Both the position numbers and the translations under genes were made by a program. The notes beneath the pieces were generated by a model. The model saw only the letters and a program-made list of their open reading frames with translations. It was not told the DNA's origin and made no database searches. Below are positions 12,001 through 22,153 of a DNA stretch of 64,000 nucleotides, one piece after another. Origin of the DNA: Isoperla grammatica (taxonomy: Eukaryota; Arthropoda; Insecta; Plecoptera; Perlodidae); assembly GCA_945910005.1 (NCBI GenBank), contig OX246739.1, forward strand, positions 37,706,608 through 37,770,607, given 5' to 3'. Positions within the stretch are counted from its first letter, which is position 1. Every line of letters begins with the position of its first letter.

Positions 12001-12166
12001 AATTGGTCGGTAACCCTCGTATGTTCATATGTAGTATGTTAAAATTACTATTCATATACACATTATTTAGCTTACAATGTTCTTCTGTGGAATATGTTAT
12101 TGAACAAGGTTGATCTAGGTCTAGGCCTAACTCCATGTCCATGTTCACATACATTGGGTCAGACAT
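9014..12166 (-). CDS. LINE ORF2: endonuclease and reverse transcriptase
   Basis: 1050 codons without interruption. The N-terminal part has the apurinic-endonuclease fold motifs in order: HMNIRG, LSETH, GDINID, a CIDHIF segment and TDHY. The middle and C-terminal part is a reverse transcriptase with PIYKTGD, NYRPISLL, the DLAKAFD motif A near residue 655, GVPQGTVLGP, and YADD at 744-747. The protein would nick target DNA and prime reverse transcription from the nick. It starts about 250 bp after ORF1 on the same strand. All catalytic motifs are present, so this protein may be functional even though the element's ORF1 is truncated. Confidence 0.95.
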   Translation of the reverse strand: MSDPMYVNMDMELGLDLDQPCSITYSTEEHCKLNNVYMNSNFNILHMNIRGLPTNFYDFTIFLNDFIGIFDIIVLSETHMQHSTGAFNIPNYESNYFNMKNTRADGIIIFVNSLSILNYNISEIAEITEANAARISFQKNEVKYSINAMYRSPSSNTKKFVEELNDFFCRPTVMSNNKNDIEIIIGDINIDINNLNPYNMQGQEYLNVMAINGFKPTIHHPTRVTHSSSNCIDHIFIKSNPCFCTDSAIIQTDITDHYTTTLSISLNNRAKEKCKPKTKTDDTGTNNCNVKEITRINYNTLLNDIAKEAWLDVLDKTDADSACTCFNKILSEYIGAHTCTKTVKIKSNNRKIKPWITAGLVISIRHRDRWGIKLKKENMHCIKNKLPLDEQENSRYKLYRNHLNKLITKTREIYYQNKLQEAGTNMRKAWKVIKNAADYEEKKTFSNLNSIRLEKEKMTNNTSETANVFVDYFTDLGKIYADKISTKRTNRPRRKLTHNKNAASLHLDPVTHNELILYIRELKDDSAPGIDNIRVETIKTIHQHILEPLSHIFNLSLQNGVFPTNYKNSIITPIYKTGDKKSKENYRPISLLTHFSKLLEKCIKTRLVNFLDKHKVLSDKQFGFRKGISTDHAIYELTGKIYDALDKSKHPLVILLDLAKAFDTVDHSILLQKMEHYGIRGNSLCLIKSYLTHRSQSVKIGQEISKTRSIEYGVPQGTVLGPILFIIYINDLCSLQLKGKLCIYADDTAVIFTGDSWKETTSLANKELKIIYEWLQQNLLTLNLSKTVYIPFTINQSSKQFRGDIQIHELDCSMTNPCSCYTIRQVDVAKYLGITIDSKLRWKQHINGNIIKIRYCILKFYRLRNILNKKALRMIYHAFIHSRLQYGIIGWGGVRDSYLDPLNVIQKHIIKLMTFKPRRFCSETLYSETDILDIRQIYMQALITHYKHQCTNTKTSNLNNDEHVDIPVLTRGTMKRKLSTLRCEKGIGQRHGYFLGRKMFNLVPAQIKSTSCKTTFKIKLRKWIKDIGREFCSDTVNNKLNFKLSRSVDT

Positions 12167-12414
12167 GATTTGAATTAATAGGCCTAGTTGTTGTGTAAAA
12201 GTGCCAATAACAATTCTAAAGATATAATGTGCTAAAAGTTAAAGTTAAAAGTAAGTCTTAAATTTGCAACCGAATGTAAACAAACTGTAATGGTTAATAA
12301 TATGTATAACAGCCTAAGTAGTCACTCCTAGTGATTACTGTTAGTAATGGACGGCAAAAGTTTTTAGGCCTAGGCCTAGAATAGATTATATTATGGCGGT
12401 AAGTACTCCCTTCT

Positions 12415-12870
12415 TTAGTTACAGTTTAACGGAACTTGCATGGAAAGTTTCACTATGTCGGCTTTCCTGCGGATGTAGATCTTTCGGTTGTTCTGCATCG
12501 CAACGATCGCACCATCGAGTGTCCAACAGTTTCGGATGCCGACTGCCTGCTGGGTAAGAACAAAGAGCTCGTGACGCTCTCTCGTGAGTGATTCGGTAAC
12601 TAATAGACCAGTGCCTTTTAGTTTCTTTTTGCATCGCCAGATAGCCTCCCTTGCCTGGTACGAGATTATTTTTACGATAATCGGACGCTTCTTGTTAGGA
12701 AGAGGAGGACCCATACGATGGCATCGGTCAATATCTGTCGTGGAAAATGAGATGCCTAGCTTTGTGTTGACGATGTCCGTGACAATGTCATACGTGTCTT
12801 CTTTACCTCCCTCATCTACCCCATGAATGAGCAGACAATTGCGTCTGCTGTATTGTTCTATGGTGTCCAT
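12415..12870 (-). pseudogene. LINE ORF1, 5'-truncated RNA-binding protein
   Basis: The frame carries RRNCLLIHGVDE and DIDRCHRMGP, typical of the RNA-binding region of L1/CR1-like ORF1 proteins, which coat the element RNA. The usual upstream coiled coil is missing: before the ATG the frame stays open (NKLVDQDER) and then runs into an A-rich tract at 12897-12932. The protein would be 151 residues from the first ATG. I read it as the C-terminal half of a longer ORF1 cut during insertion. Confidence 0.75.
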
Positions 12871-12935
12871 TCTTTCGTCTTGATCGACAAGCTTGTTTTT
12901 TTTGTTTTTTTTTTTTTGTTTTTTTTTTTGTTTTC

Positions 12936-13730
12936 GTGTGTTTTGTTACCACGATAGTCATTGAGAAGGCGGTGACTGATTACATTTGTTGATTTGTGTT
13001 GCCTAGCGACGGTAAAAAGTGGTTGGATTGAAGAGTCGTGTTTTGGACGAGGACGAGGTTTTTGGTAGAGTGATTGGTTTGATTTGTGCAGTTTGTTCGG
13101 GTTATTCATTTCCACGTTTGTGGTAAGTTTCAGTTCGCCAAGTTTTTATTTAGAAGTAATAGTTGCTGGTTGAATTTTAATGTTTGGTATTGTGTATTTC
13201 GAATTTAGGCGGTTGTGGAGGGGCCATGATACCGGCGTGAGCTGAATCTAGGCCTAGTACGAGTACGCGGATCGAGGAGCGTACAGACTTTACAGTGGTT
13301 AACGGGTATTGTACAAGCCGCAAGAAAGAGTTACGAACTGTTTAGGTCAATACCAGATTCAACTACATGTGTTAATAAGTTATTTTAGTTAAACCGTAAT
13401 ACCATATGTACGGTGGCCACCTTTCTTTTTTTTCTTTGATTAATACTCTTACAAATTTGGATACAAGTTCCACGGACGATTCCGCATCCTCAAATTCATG
13501 CTGTAATAAATTGTAAAACTGATTCAATTGTTAGTCCATACCGTTTACCCAGACAGGTATTCTTTGTTCCTCCTGTCTGGTGTTATTTTTTTTTAAATGA
13601 ACAAAGTGGCGCCCTAAGTAGTTTTGTGAAGGTTGAGAAGGTTATGAGAATGAAGGAGATCCACGACCGTTCTCCACAATTGAACCCCTAGCCGGACCCG
13701 TGGTAAGAAGTGGTAAACGGTGGTGTTACA
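12936..13730 (+). repeat. 3' LTR of the Gypsy element, second part
   Basis: 795 bp matching 2486-3280. It resumes exactly at the next LTR base after the LINE and is followed by the target duplication CAGT at 13731-13734. Confidence 0.95.
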
Positions 13731-13734
13731 CAGT

Positions 13735-14490
13735 AACAAAATGGATGATTTTTACTTCAATCCTGAAATGTGTTTTAAGGAGCATGTACTTGTAGGCCGA
13801 GGTCCGATGGTTGGTTGAGGATAATTGTTTAAGAAATAATTCACTTTATGTCATTTAAATTACTTTTGATGAACATTTCAACATACTAGTTTACATGCTA
13901 TCGAGTGTTGTTTATCTTTGTTGTGCTTGTTCAGTTTCAGAAATTGAACTGTTATACAAACCTAAGGTCTGAGGGTCAATTAAGTCTTTAAGTCAACGAG
14001 GCATTATGATTTCTGTCACAACTGCTCTTGTCACAATATCACTGTTGTCTATCAAGCGCGCATTGATATCTTGCTGCTAATTCTGACGATTGCGCAAAGC
14101 AATTATTGTAAAGATCACGTCAGTAAGTGAGAAGGGTGAGAGATCAATTTGAAGCTACTAGATGATAATATGCTTCTCAAGTGGATTGAGATGCATATTT
14201 TCTTCAGAGCTAAATATGACAAATTGATCTTAACTCACGTTCAAAGCCTGTATCTGGGATCTATTTTAATAATCAAATACAAATGCGTTCTCCATTCTTA
14301 CCTCATTTTCTGTACCTTTTGTCGTCCATAAGGTTGAAATAACCAACTAAACTATTTTATAAAACAATCCAGATTATACAAAATGTTTCACTTTGTAAGG
14401 GGGGGGGGGGGAAGAAGGGGGGTGCCGACAACTAAAGTTGTTACTAACGAATTACAAACTCTCTCTGTTGAACATTGATGTGCATGACTT
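13735..14490. other. No gene seen
   Basis: AT-rich sequence with a long G run at 14399-14411. It may hold the promoter or earlier exons of the Arg/Gly-rich gene that follows, but I could not identify them. Confidence 0.4.
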
Positions 14491-14547
14491 TTGGCCGGAA
14501 CGCTCACAACGGTCTCTGATTGGTTGCCAGGCGTCATAGAGACCCCT

Positions 14548-17543
14548 ATGATGATCAAAGGCACCGCCACCTTCCTGAGCAGCTCGGAGGCAGCGCGCAT
14601 GCGCCGAGGTGGTCTCCCACCCCCGCAAGCTTCAGATACTGTCCGCACGGCGTACCGAGCGGACGGGAATCCCTCAGAGTCCGCTCATTGGCGGGAACCT
14701 GGCTTCTACAGCGCGCCATCCGGTGGCGATCGCAGGAACTACATCAACAGCAATGAGATTGTGGACAGGACGTACAACGAAGATCAGGACTACCTTCCGA
14801 TATACCACACGACGCCCGAGAACAAGAGATGCAAGGGTCAGTCCCACTATTATGATATATACCATTACTTACAAGAGGATAGGTTGTATGCTTTAGACCC
14901 TACTTATAAGAGGTTGTCTGCTTTAGACCCTACCTAAAAAAGAGGTTGCATGCTTTACATAGTACTTACAAGAGGTTTGGAATACAAAAAGAAACTGATA
15001 TTTAAATTCTATCGTCACTGAAGGTCCTTCCACATTTCATTATTGCAACCCATTTCCTCGCCACTTTGTGAACTTATGGCAGTATTAAGGGGAGACAACA
15101 CTGAAAATCTCATTATTTAACAAAAAAAAAATTCAATCTACAATTATTTTTTTTATTATTATTAAATTGTTTATACTATTAACAATCGATTTAAAACACA
15201 AAGGAAATAAAATCATTCATATAGCATACTCATATCTATATTCTTGTGGATGTATGCGCTGCGTGTTTGCCCTAAAATGCAAACTTTGGAAGCTATTTCT
15301 GCAGGGAGCGTTTTTCCTACACAATTCAGTATGGAGAAATTCATATCTTCTAAACTAGTGACCCAAAGCTAATAATTTTTTGTGTGTATGTTCTCCAATG
15401 CCATTAAGATGAAATGATGCATGGCCAAATTTCTATCTTTGTAAAAAGTATTTTTTTTTTATTTACAATTTTTTTTTTTTTTAATATAAAAATGTTAAAA
15501 GTTAAAAATTTATAACCTCCATAAAAAACACAGGTTCAAAGTGGTGATGCATCATTTCATTGCTTGTCTACATAACTTCAAATAACACTTTACAAAACTT
15601 GAATATCTCAATTGGTTCTCATGTAATCCTTTTCCCGGTGTGCATTGAAGTAAAAACCACAACAATGTCAATAAAAAAAAAATATAAGTATTAAAAAAAA
15701 AAAAAAAACACTGCAATAACTTTAGGTTAGTGTTTGGTGCGTTCAACAAGTTTCAGTTAAATTGTTGCCATAGAACAACAGTTAGGATTTTCAGTGTTGT
15801 CCCCCCTTAACTAATTCGATAATTATTTCAACAAACATGATCACTCCAGTCGCCATGCTACAAATAAAGTCGCCAACTATCGAACAATCCCTTCAACGTT
15901 AATTGTATTTCAATAGCGAAGTAAAACTATAGACAACAAAACTGACAGGATACTTTCAAAATCGATTAATAGAATTTCGATCCAATCGAAAGCGATATGG
16001 GAAAAGGTGGTATTTTTTTACATTTTGTCATTTAATTGGGATAGTAAGTGTTTGCATACTCAACATAATATGTGGTACTGCTTTGTTCTGAACCGTTAGT
16101 TAGCAGAATATATCAAGTAACAAAATCTACCAAAGTGTCAATGCCACCGTTTTACCTCTTTATCTTTTATTTATATCGCACACAATTAACCCCACAACGG
16201 GAGATTCGTCTTAATCTTCGCAATCATCGCACATCCTCAATAATTGTGTCACCACAAATATAACGGATTGTGCGATTGTTTGCTTGTGAACGCTTATCAA
16301 GGGGTGTGTGAAGATCTCAATGAGTCTCAATTGTCTCTTGGAGTTACAGGTCGAGATTGTCTTACCGGAGGCGGAAGTGGCTTCAGGAGTCCGATCAGGT
16401 TCGGGTACGACGCCAACGCGCCAACCTACAACCGGGTGACTCCCAGCTGGGACAGTCAGGGGGAGGGGAGGAGGTCGGACTGGGGTCCCCGTCGCAACCC
16501 CTTCATCACGAGCAGGGATGGCGGGAAGCGGCCCTTCCAGGACACGGAGAGAGACACCCGAGGTCGATATCCGGGGGACAACTCTAACTGGGACACGCGA
16601 GACGTGAGGGAAAGACCTTTAAGAAACTTTGACTCCCGGGTAGGAGAACCGTCCAGAGGGTTTAATGATGGTAAACCGTGGGATCCGCAAAGAAATCGGA
16701 ACCAAGACAACTCCGAACGACCAGGTGGAAGCAGCGACTGGCAGAGTGGAAGGGGGTAATTATACAACTGTTGAATATCCGCTAATAGGCCATTACAATC
16801 CAAGTCTCCGTATATCGATCACAGCCACCTCCAAGATCCTCCAATCCGCTGGCAGAGGTTCGGTAAACGTCAGATCAACCTCCCTTCGTAAGGGGATTTG
16901 TACACTGACAATCTAACTTAGCTGTTCTAGTACAAAAATGTTCAACAATGAAAGTAGTGTTGGTTCAAAGTGATAACTAAAGGGAGGGCGTGAAGGGATA
17001 ACATTATACATTATAATGTGTAAGCTATAGGCATACTGCTATGGTGGGGGGTAAGGGTAATGAATTATTTCTATGGCATCATTACATTATGCAGAATGTA
17101 ATAAACGCACAAATCGAAAAAACATATAATATTATGTATGTCTTCAAACTATCATGTTCGTAACAAGAACCGCCCGATTTAATTCCAGCACCGCTCACAT
17201 CGACCGATACCGCGGGTACAACAACAACAACAACAACAACAACCAACGGGACTATGACGTCAGAGGCCAGGAGTCGAGGGACACGTCTCGCTTCCCGCCC
17301 GGCAACCGGGGACGCCCGAGGGAAGGGAACAACGGGTATCGCGACGACGGCTTCAACTCTGGGCGAGGCCGGGAATACGATGACTTCACTGGAGGCAGAG
17401 CGTGGAGGAACGGGTACCCGGAGGAAGCCCCCACGGGCAGGAGGGTGAGAGACTGCGGGGGAGGGAGGGGTTTTAACGGAGTCGACTGTGACGATTACGA
17501 GGGTATTGTGGGATTCTACGGAAGGTGGAGAAGGGATGGCTGA
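14548..17543 (+). CDS. Arg/Gly/Asn-rich, probably disordered protein, 3 exons
   Basis: Coding exons 14548-14836, 16350-16755 and 17189-17543 join in phase: AAGG/gtcagt to ttacag/GTCGAG (phase 1), and AGGGG/gtaatt to attccag/CACC (phase 2). This gives 349 residues from the ATG at 14548. That start is a guess: the frame is open upstream, and a possible acceptor (ttgccag) at 14530 would make this an internal exon. The product is rich in Arg, Gly, Asp, Asn, Pro and Ser, with an 8-Asn run coded by CAA/AAC repeats (about 17218-17242) and RG, DR and GRG clusters. Exon 1 ends in RCK and exon 2 begins RDCLTGGG. GC content is far above the surroundings, which supports coding. I do not recognise the family; an RNA-binding-type RG-rich or structural protein is possible. 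Confidence 0.7.
14870..14975 (+). repeat. Short tandem repeat, about 30-bp unit
   Basis: Three to four imperfect copies of a unit containing AAGAGGTTG followed by CTTTAGACCCTAC. It lies just inside intron 1 of the Arg/Gly-rich gene. Confidence 0.6.
15085..15810. mobile_element. TTAA-flanked MITE (piggyBac-like)
   Basis: TTAA at 15085-15088 and 15807-15810 bracket inverted ends: GGGGAGACAACACTGAAAAT on the left and its near-perfect reverse complement on the right. TTAA duplications are diagnostic of piggyBac-type transposition. There is no transposase frame; the interior holds A/T runs and smaller inverted repeats (ATGATGCAT near 15415 and 15545). It lies in intron 1 of the Arg/Gly-rich gene. 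Confidence 0.75.
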
Positions 17544-18589
17544 ACATTCACTAGTTTACGATTATTTATTTGTGTACCTTAGTTCGTTTCGTTCGCAAGT
17601 ATTTAATACCATAATGTTACTTAATGCACTATATATATAACAAAATGTAGACAGTATAAGTATATTAGTGCTCAGTATTTGAACTATTGTAGCGAGAAGA
17701 ATTTCTTAATTTAATAAGAGCATTTTCTTTTGCCAAATTGTGTGCAATCCTGAATAATACAAAATATATCAATGTTCGTACGAAAGTTAATTCGTATGAA
17801 TGTCACAAAGTAAAGAGCCAGTATGATTTATCAGTTTTATTTTATAGTCATCACGTTTTTAATGAGCTTTGAAGCCGCTATCCGGGCGTTCTTTTGTCTT
17901 TCTGACTGTTTTAGAGTTCTTTACTAATAAATCTTCCTCTTCCTCTTCAATAATGTGTTTTATAGTTTCCTTACGTGTCTCTAACCATAGTATAGGCTAA
18001 TTACTTACGTTGACGATATTCCCTTACGATATAGATCGTTTTAACTTCTCTCGATTATAAAGAATCGGAAGTTTCACATAACATCCAGAGCGTCTGCGCA
18101 ATAGTGAGATATTCTTATCCACAGCTATGAAATCTACCCTACCCCTCGAATATAAAACACAAAAACATACACACTTATAGTCATTTAAAAATCTGGATTC
18201 CGTGTAAGCCCCTCGATAGATTGATTTCATTCGAAAATAAAAGTATATGCAAGATACATAATCCATACAATTTGTTTCAACACCTTCTAGATATATCGAA
18301 TCCTATAGTTGAAACATTTATAATGTTGCAAGCATGTCTAACCAATGTCATGACGCAAGTTTTCACTGCCTTCCTTATACTGTAGTAAATCCTGAATGTT
18401 TGTAATTTATGTTTTCTGAGAACACTCACTATCCCAAATCCCAAATGTACTTATGTGTATGTATATCACTGTCTTCTAGCATAAAGTCTGGGCGATACCT
18501 GTACGTACATGTGACGTTTTCATGTGATTTGTCGTGTAAAATAAAGCAAAATGTAAACAAAATGTATAAATTACATTGTTTAATTCCGT
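17544..18589 (+). other. 3' flank of the Arg/Gly-rich gene
   Basis: AT-rich non-coding sequence after the stop. The best poly(A) signal seen is AATAAA at 17926-17931. Nothing else is recognised up to the CpG-rich segment. Confidence 0.4.
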
Positions 18590-18748
18590 GTTTTCGCGCG
18601 GGCTTTTTGCCGCGGTGAAAGCAAATGGGTCTGTGCGTCACGATATGCCTAGCACCGTGTTTGGCCACTGAGCGCGCTAGTGAGATCGATTGAAGCGCTC
18701 ATGTGTCAGACTGGCGCACCTCGGCTATGAAAACATTGCACCGTCGCA
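18590..18748 (+). promoter_or_regulatory. CpG-rich putative promoter
   Basis: A short segment with many CpG in an otherwise AT-rich, CpG-poor area (GTTTTCGCGCGGG, GCCGCGG, GAGCGCGC) ends at an ATG that opens an exon-like frame. No TATA box is obvious. Promoter function is inferred from composition and position only. Confidence 0.4.
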
Positions 18749-18976
18749 ATGGAAAACCACGCGGGAGGTACGAAGTGTATCGTCATTAAATACGGATTTA
18801 ATAAAATAAATCCAGGCTACGAGGCAAAGCAATCTTTTATTGAATGGCAAGGATTCTTTAAATTTGACCATGTTTTTGATTTAACGGAAACTCGAGATGG
18901 TGTGGTTAATTTTATAACGTCGAAAGTGGTCAGGCAGACGTCAGTGAGTTTGACGCCCTATGATGTTAAAATTGAA
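18749..18976 (+). CDS. First coding exon of an unrecognised gene
   Basis: ATG opens 76 codons that end exactly at a strong donor (ATTGAA/gtaagt, phase 0). The protein begins MENHAGGTKCIVIKYGF and ends SLTPYDVKIE; it is soluble and of mixed composition. The CpG-rich stretch just upstream and the consensus donor support a genuine 5' exon. I do not recognise the family. The candidate exon at 19633 has a matching phase and could be exon 2. Confidence 0.55.
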
Positions 18977-19067
18977 GTAAGTATTGTATATTTTATTTTA
19001 TGTGTTGTGGTTTATACCTAGTAGGACTCTTTTAAGTACGCAATTGTGTGGGCAGACCGGGCCCAGC

Positions 19068-19116
19068 ATAGGCCTAGCGTTGCTAGGCCTAGCATATGGG
19101 TAGGCCTAGGCTAGGC
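19068..19116. repeat. Cluster of TAGGCCTAG palindromes
   Basis: Three close copies of TAGGCCTA(G) with extra CTAGGC words. The same palindrome recurs in the Gypsy LTR (about 2800) and near the LINE ORF2 start (about 12120 and 12365), so it is a common word in this genome. Confidence 0.6.
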
Positions 19117-19632
19117 TCGTAAACTTGTAAAAGTGAGCGCCTATCGATGTATTTTGGTACCGATTTGTGCAGCCAACAATACAACAACCCTTGTTGCCAC
19201 TTCTTGCTGCCCCTTCAGCCATAACTAATAATGAATCATACAATTACGCAACAATTATTGGAAGAAACAATCTCAATTACATGTAAACGCCATTTATTGA
19301 CAGCTGGTAGGCCGAGGCGTGATCTTGTTTTGTTTCTTTCCACCCCGAGCTGCAAAGTTCTGCCACAGCACGCGCTGTATGTACTAACGCACGGTGCCTA
19401 TACTGCCTCGATCAACATAGCGTTTTGTTGTTCGTAGATATGAGGTCTTTATTTAGAACATGAGACGAGACAGTTTGAAATAGTGAGTGTTCGGTTTAGG
19501 TGTTTATATTTACGTGAGTATATATATTCAATCCACTTCCCACTATTACTCTCGATTCACCCCCCTCCCTCCCCTTCATTTCCCCATATAAGTAATAGAG
19601 TTTCGAGAGAATGCGCATCCCTATATGCGCAG

Positions 19633-19725
19633 TCACGTGATACTATCAGCGTGGACTGCTTACGTGACGACGAGGGAGGACACTTGCCTGTCAACTATCA
19701 ACTGCAGAACATCGCAAACAGTTAC
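19633..19725 (+). CDS. Candidate internal coding exon
   Basis: 93 bp (31 codons, phase 0 at both ends) flanked by an acceptor (tatgcgcag) and a consensus donor (TTAC/gtgagt). It reads SRDTISVDCLRDDEGGH and on to NIANSY. Phase 0 matches the donor at 18976, so it could be exon 2 of that gene, with later exons not found here. GC content is higher than its surroundings. It lacks a recognisable domain and could be a chance frame. Confidence 0.4.
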
Positions 19726-22153
19726 GTGAGTACCCACATTGTTTGTCTCCCCTCCCTATGGGTACGGCCCCTTGTTCCATATCCCTATAATAGTGGATTT
19801 GGCCCCAGCGTAATTGTTACTTGTTTTGTTTTTGGAGTCATTATGTTGTATGCACTGTCTACCCCCCCCCCCCCCCTCTCAGAAAGAAAGTTCAGCAAAC
19901 CCGAACCGGTGAAATATCTAGTAGGCATAGGACGCGCCCACCTACTGTACAGTGAGGTTCCTACTTAGTGGCGATTTGTGAAAACACATATGATTCCTTA
20001 TTTGAAAGGTTTAAACTGATTTGACACCTTCTCAACTTACTACTAAAATATAATATCAGGGGGTTATTAAAACACTACACACCATAGTTGTATGTTTCAT
20101 CTAGATCTGATCAAAGAGATATAACCAATTACTATCATTCAGCCATTTTGATCAACCATTCCTAGTTGCTATTGTTGTATCTGATCACAAGTCACTATAT
20201 TGAAATCATCTCAGTATTTCATATTTAGAGTATCGGCGGTATACACTTTAACGTATTTTCACCTGACACACCTCAACTCAGCGACAGGCATAAACATAAT
20301 TCCTTGAAATCAGGTAGGTAGGTAGGTAGGTAGGTAAACAATAATTGGACAAATATAATTATTGGTTATATTTAATGCAAATATGATCTCACGTGCCTAA
20401 TATAGGCACCGTTACCTGTAAATGCATGCTCAATAGTAAACAAATTACAATACTACACCCATGTTGTTTTGCAAGAAGATAATACATATATTTTTTATAC
20501 AGAATAAAACAAGTACCATTTTGTGCAAACTAATGATAATGGCTAATAATGGCTAATCTAGTAATGTTTAATTTTGAATATATTATCATATTGATAATCT
20601 TATCCATATAAGGCTTAACTCTCTCAATCAATCATAATAGCTAAATAACAATTCCCATGCCCATGCAATTTGTATAAAGCAAGCAATAAATACTTTGCTG
20701 AGCGAAACAACTCTGTAATATCAATTCATCTATATGTGTACGAAACACTGTCTATTCACAACACATACCATTTGACAACGCCCCTGTACTTCAAGTGCGG
20801 TACCTTTTAGAGGTCAGGTTACATAATATGTCGATAACGAAAACCTAGCAAGTGGTACAGTTCCATTCAATCGGTTCCTTCAATCAGTGAAAACACGAGA
20901 TGTTTTATATAAACAAGCGCAACGTTCATGTAGATCGGACTTCAATCCTAAGCTACACTAACCTTAACTTCAGTTTTATGTAAGCTTTACTGTAGATCAA
21001 GCGGAAGTAAAAGTTCCACACATTTTAGTATTTGGTTTGACCACTCCTCTCCTTCAGATATCTTATACACAGAATAACTACAATAATATGTAGTCTAAAA
21101 AATATCAAAGTGGTAAGAAACGTTACAAGATTATACAATATATCGATAACTTCATTAATTCTGATTCACTATTTGCAATAAAAAGTGATATAATAATAAT
21201 TATGACGGCAACTGTACGTCCGTTGTGATCGACGTGCTTGATACTATTGTTATTTCTTATGAAACATTCTCATTTCAACAGTGACAGGGGGCTTAGTTTC
21301 ATTGTATGGTGAGCTTGGTATGACTATAATGTTAGTCTACAACAATACATCTAGTATACATTTTATAGTTATGATTTATGAGAATATTATACATTATACA
21401 TAACTATCATGAAATGATTGAACAATTATAGAGCTTGAAGTGAGAAAACAGTTTGACTTGTGTCTGTATTAACATAAAATTAAACTAATAAAAATAAATC
21501 ATTCTTATCTATGTACAGCAACAGTCACGTAATAACCGACATATTTTGGCTTTTCAGAAACTATTGATTCAATAACCGGACTTGTATTTCCAAACCGTGT
21601 ACTACCAAGTAACCATAATGTTACATTCAGTTATATTGGTTATTCGATCATTGCAGTTTATTATGTTTCCCGTGTGGAGATTACATAAAGATCGATTAAA
21701 TGAGATGGCTGAAATAGATATGGTGTGAGGTGCTGTCAGGTGGGAGAATTGGGAAGGCGCTTCAAAAGAGCTTACGTTGATAATTGCTTTGAAATGGGTG
21801 AGTTAATATTGCTTGAGGTGAAAGATATCTAGATAAAATGGGATTGTAAGTGCTTTGAGATGGTGGAAAATGATTCAAGTGTAAAATGTGACCAAAGTAA
21901 AGGTTTGATGAGATTTCTGTAGTGCCGTGAATTTCATGTAAAGAGATCTGTTTAAAACTGTCATATTGATGTGAAGTTCTTGAAGATGACTGAAACAATG
22001 TGGAGCTCTTTGAAGTAAAGCTCCCCCCCCCCCCACCCCCCAATCGATGAAGAAGTGTGAAGTGTGAAGTGCTTAGTGTTTGTTCTTCGGTATGGCAAAC
22101 GATGATGTGAGTTGCCATGAACGAGCTGTGTTATTGTGGCATGTTATCAGCTG
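19726..22153. other. No gene seen; includes the 3' flank of the FAR gene
   Basis: AT-rich sequence with a (GGTA)n run at 20312-20336 and C runs at 19862-19876 and 22022-22040. TTTATT at 21657-21662 (AATAAA on the minus strand) is a possible poly(A) signal of the FAR gene, about 490 bp after its stop. Confidence 0.4.

Larger units (their letters stand above)
8184..12932 (-). mobile_element. Non-LTR retrotransposon (LINE) inserted in the Gypsy 3' LTR
   Basis: Read on the minus strand it holds a truncated ORF1 (12870-12415), an intact ORF2 (12166-9014), a 3' UTR and a tail of AATAAAGCAAA followed by TTGAA repeats (8184-8204). TTC on both sides (8181-8183 and 12933-12935) may be a 3-bp target duplication or microhomology. 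The 5' end is an odd A-rich run with interspersed C. Endonuclease plus reverse transcriptase without RNase H points to the Jockey/CR1 group; the exact family is not assigned. The 3' UTR has two imperfect copies of a block rich in GAAATAGCATA (about 8520-8710) and a CCCAC/GTGGG hairpin near 8345-8385. Confidence 0.9.
2383..13730 (+). mobile_element. Full-length Gypsy-type LTR retrotransposon, interrupted by a LINE
   Basis: The element runs from TGTGACGT to GGTGTTACA and is flanked by a 4-bp target duplication CAGT (2379-2382 and 13731-13734). It has 898-bp LTRs, a primer-binding-like site at 3285, one gag-pol frame (3794-8032), a polypurine tract (8071-8080) and a 3' LTR split by an inverted LINE at 8184-12932. 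Without the LINE it would be about 6.6 kb. The domain order protease, reverse transcriptase, RNase H, integrase is that of Ty3/Gypsy. There is no third (envelope) frame. Intact coding, apparently identical LTRs and a clean target duplication suggest recent insertion. Confidence 0.95.
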
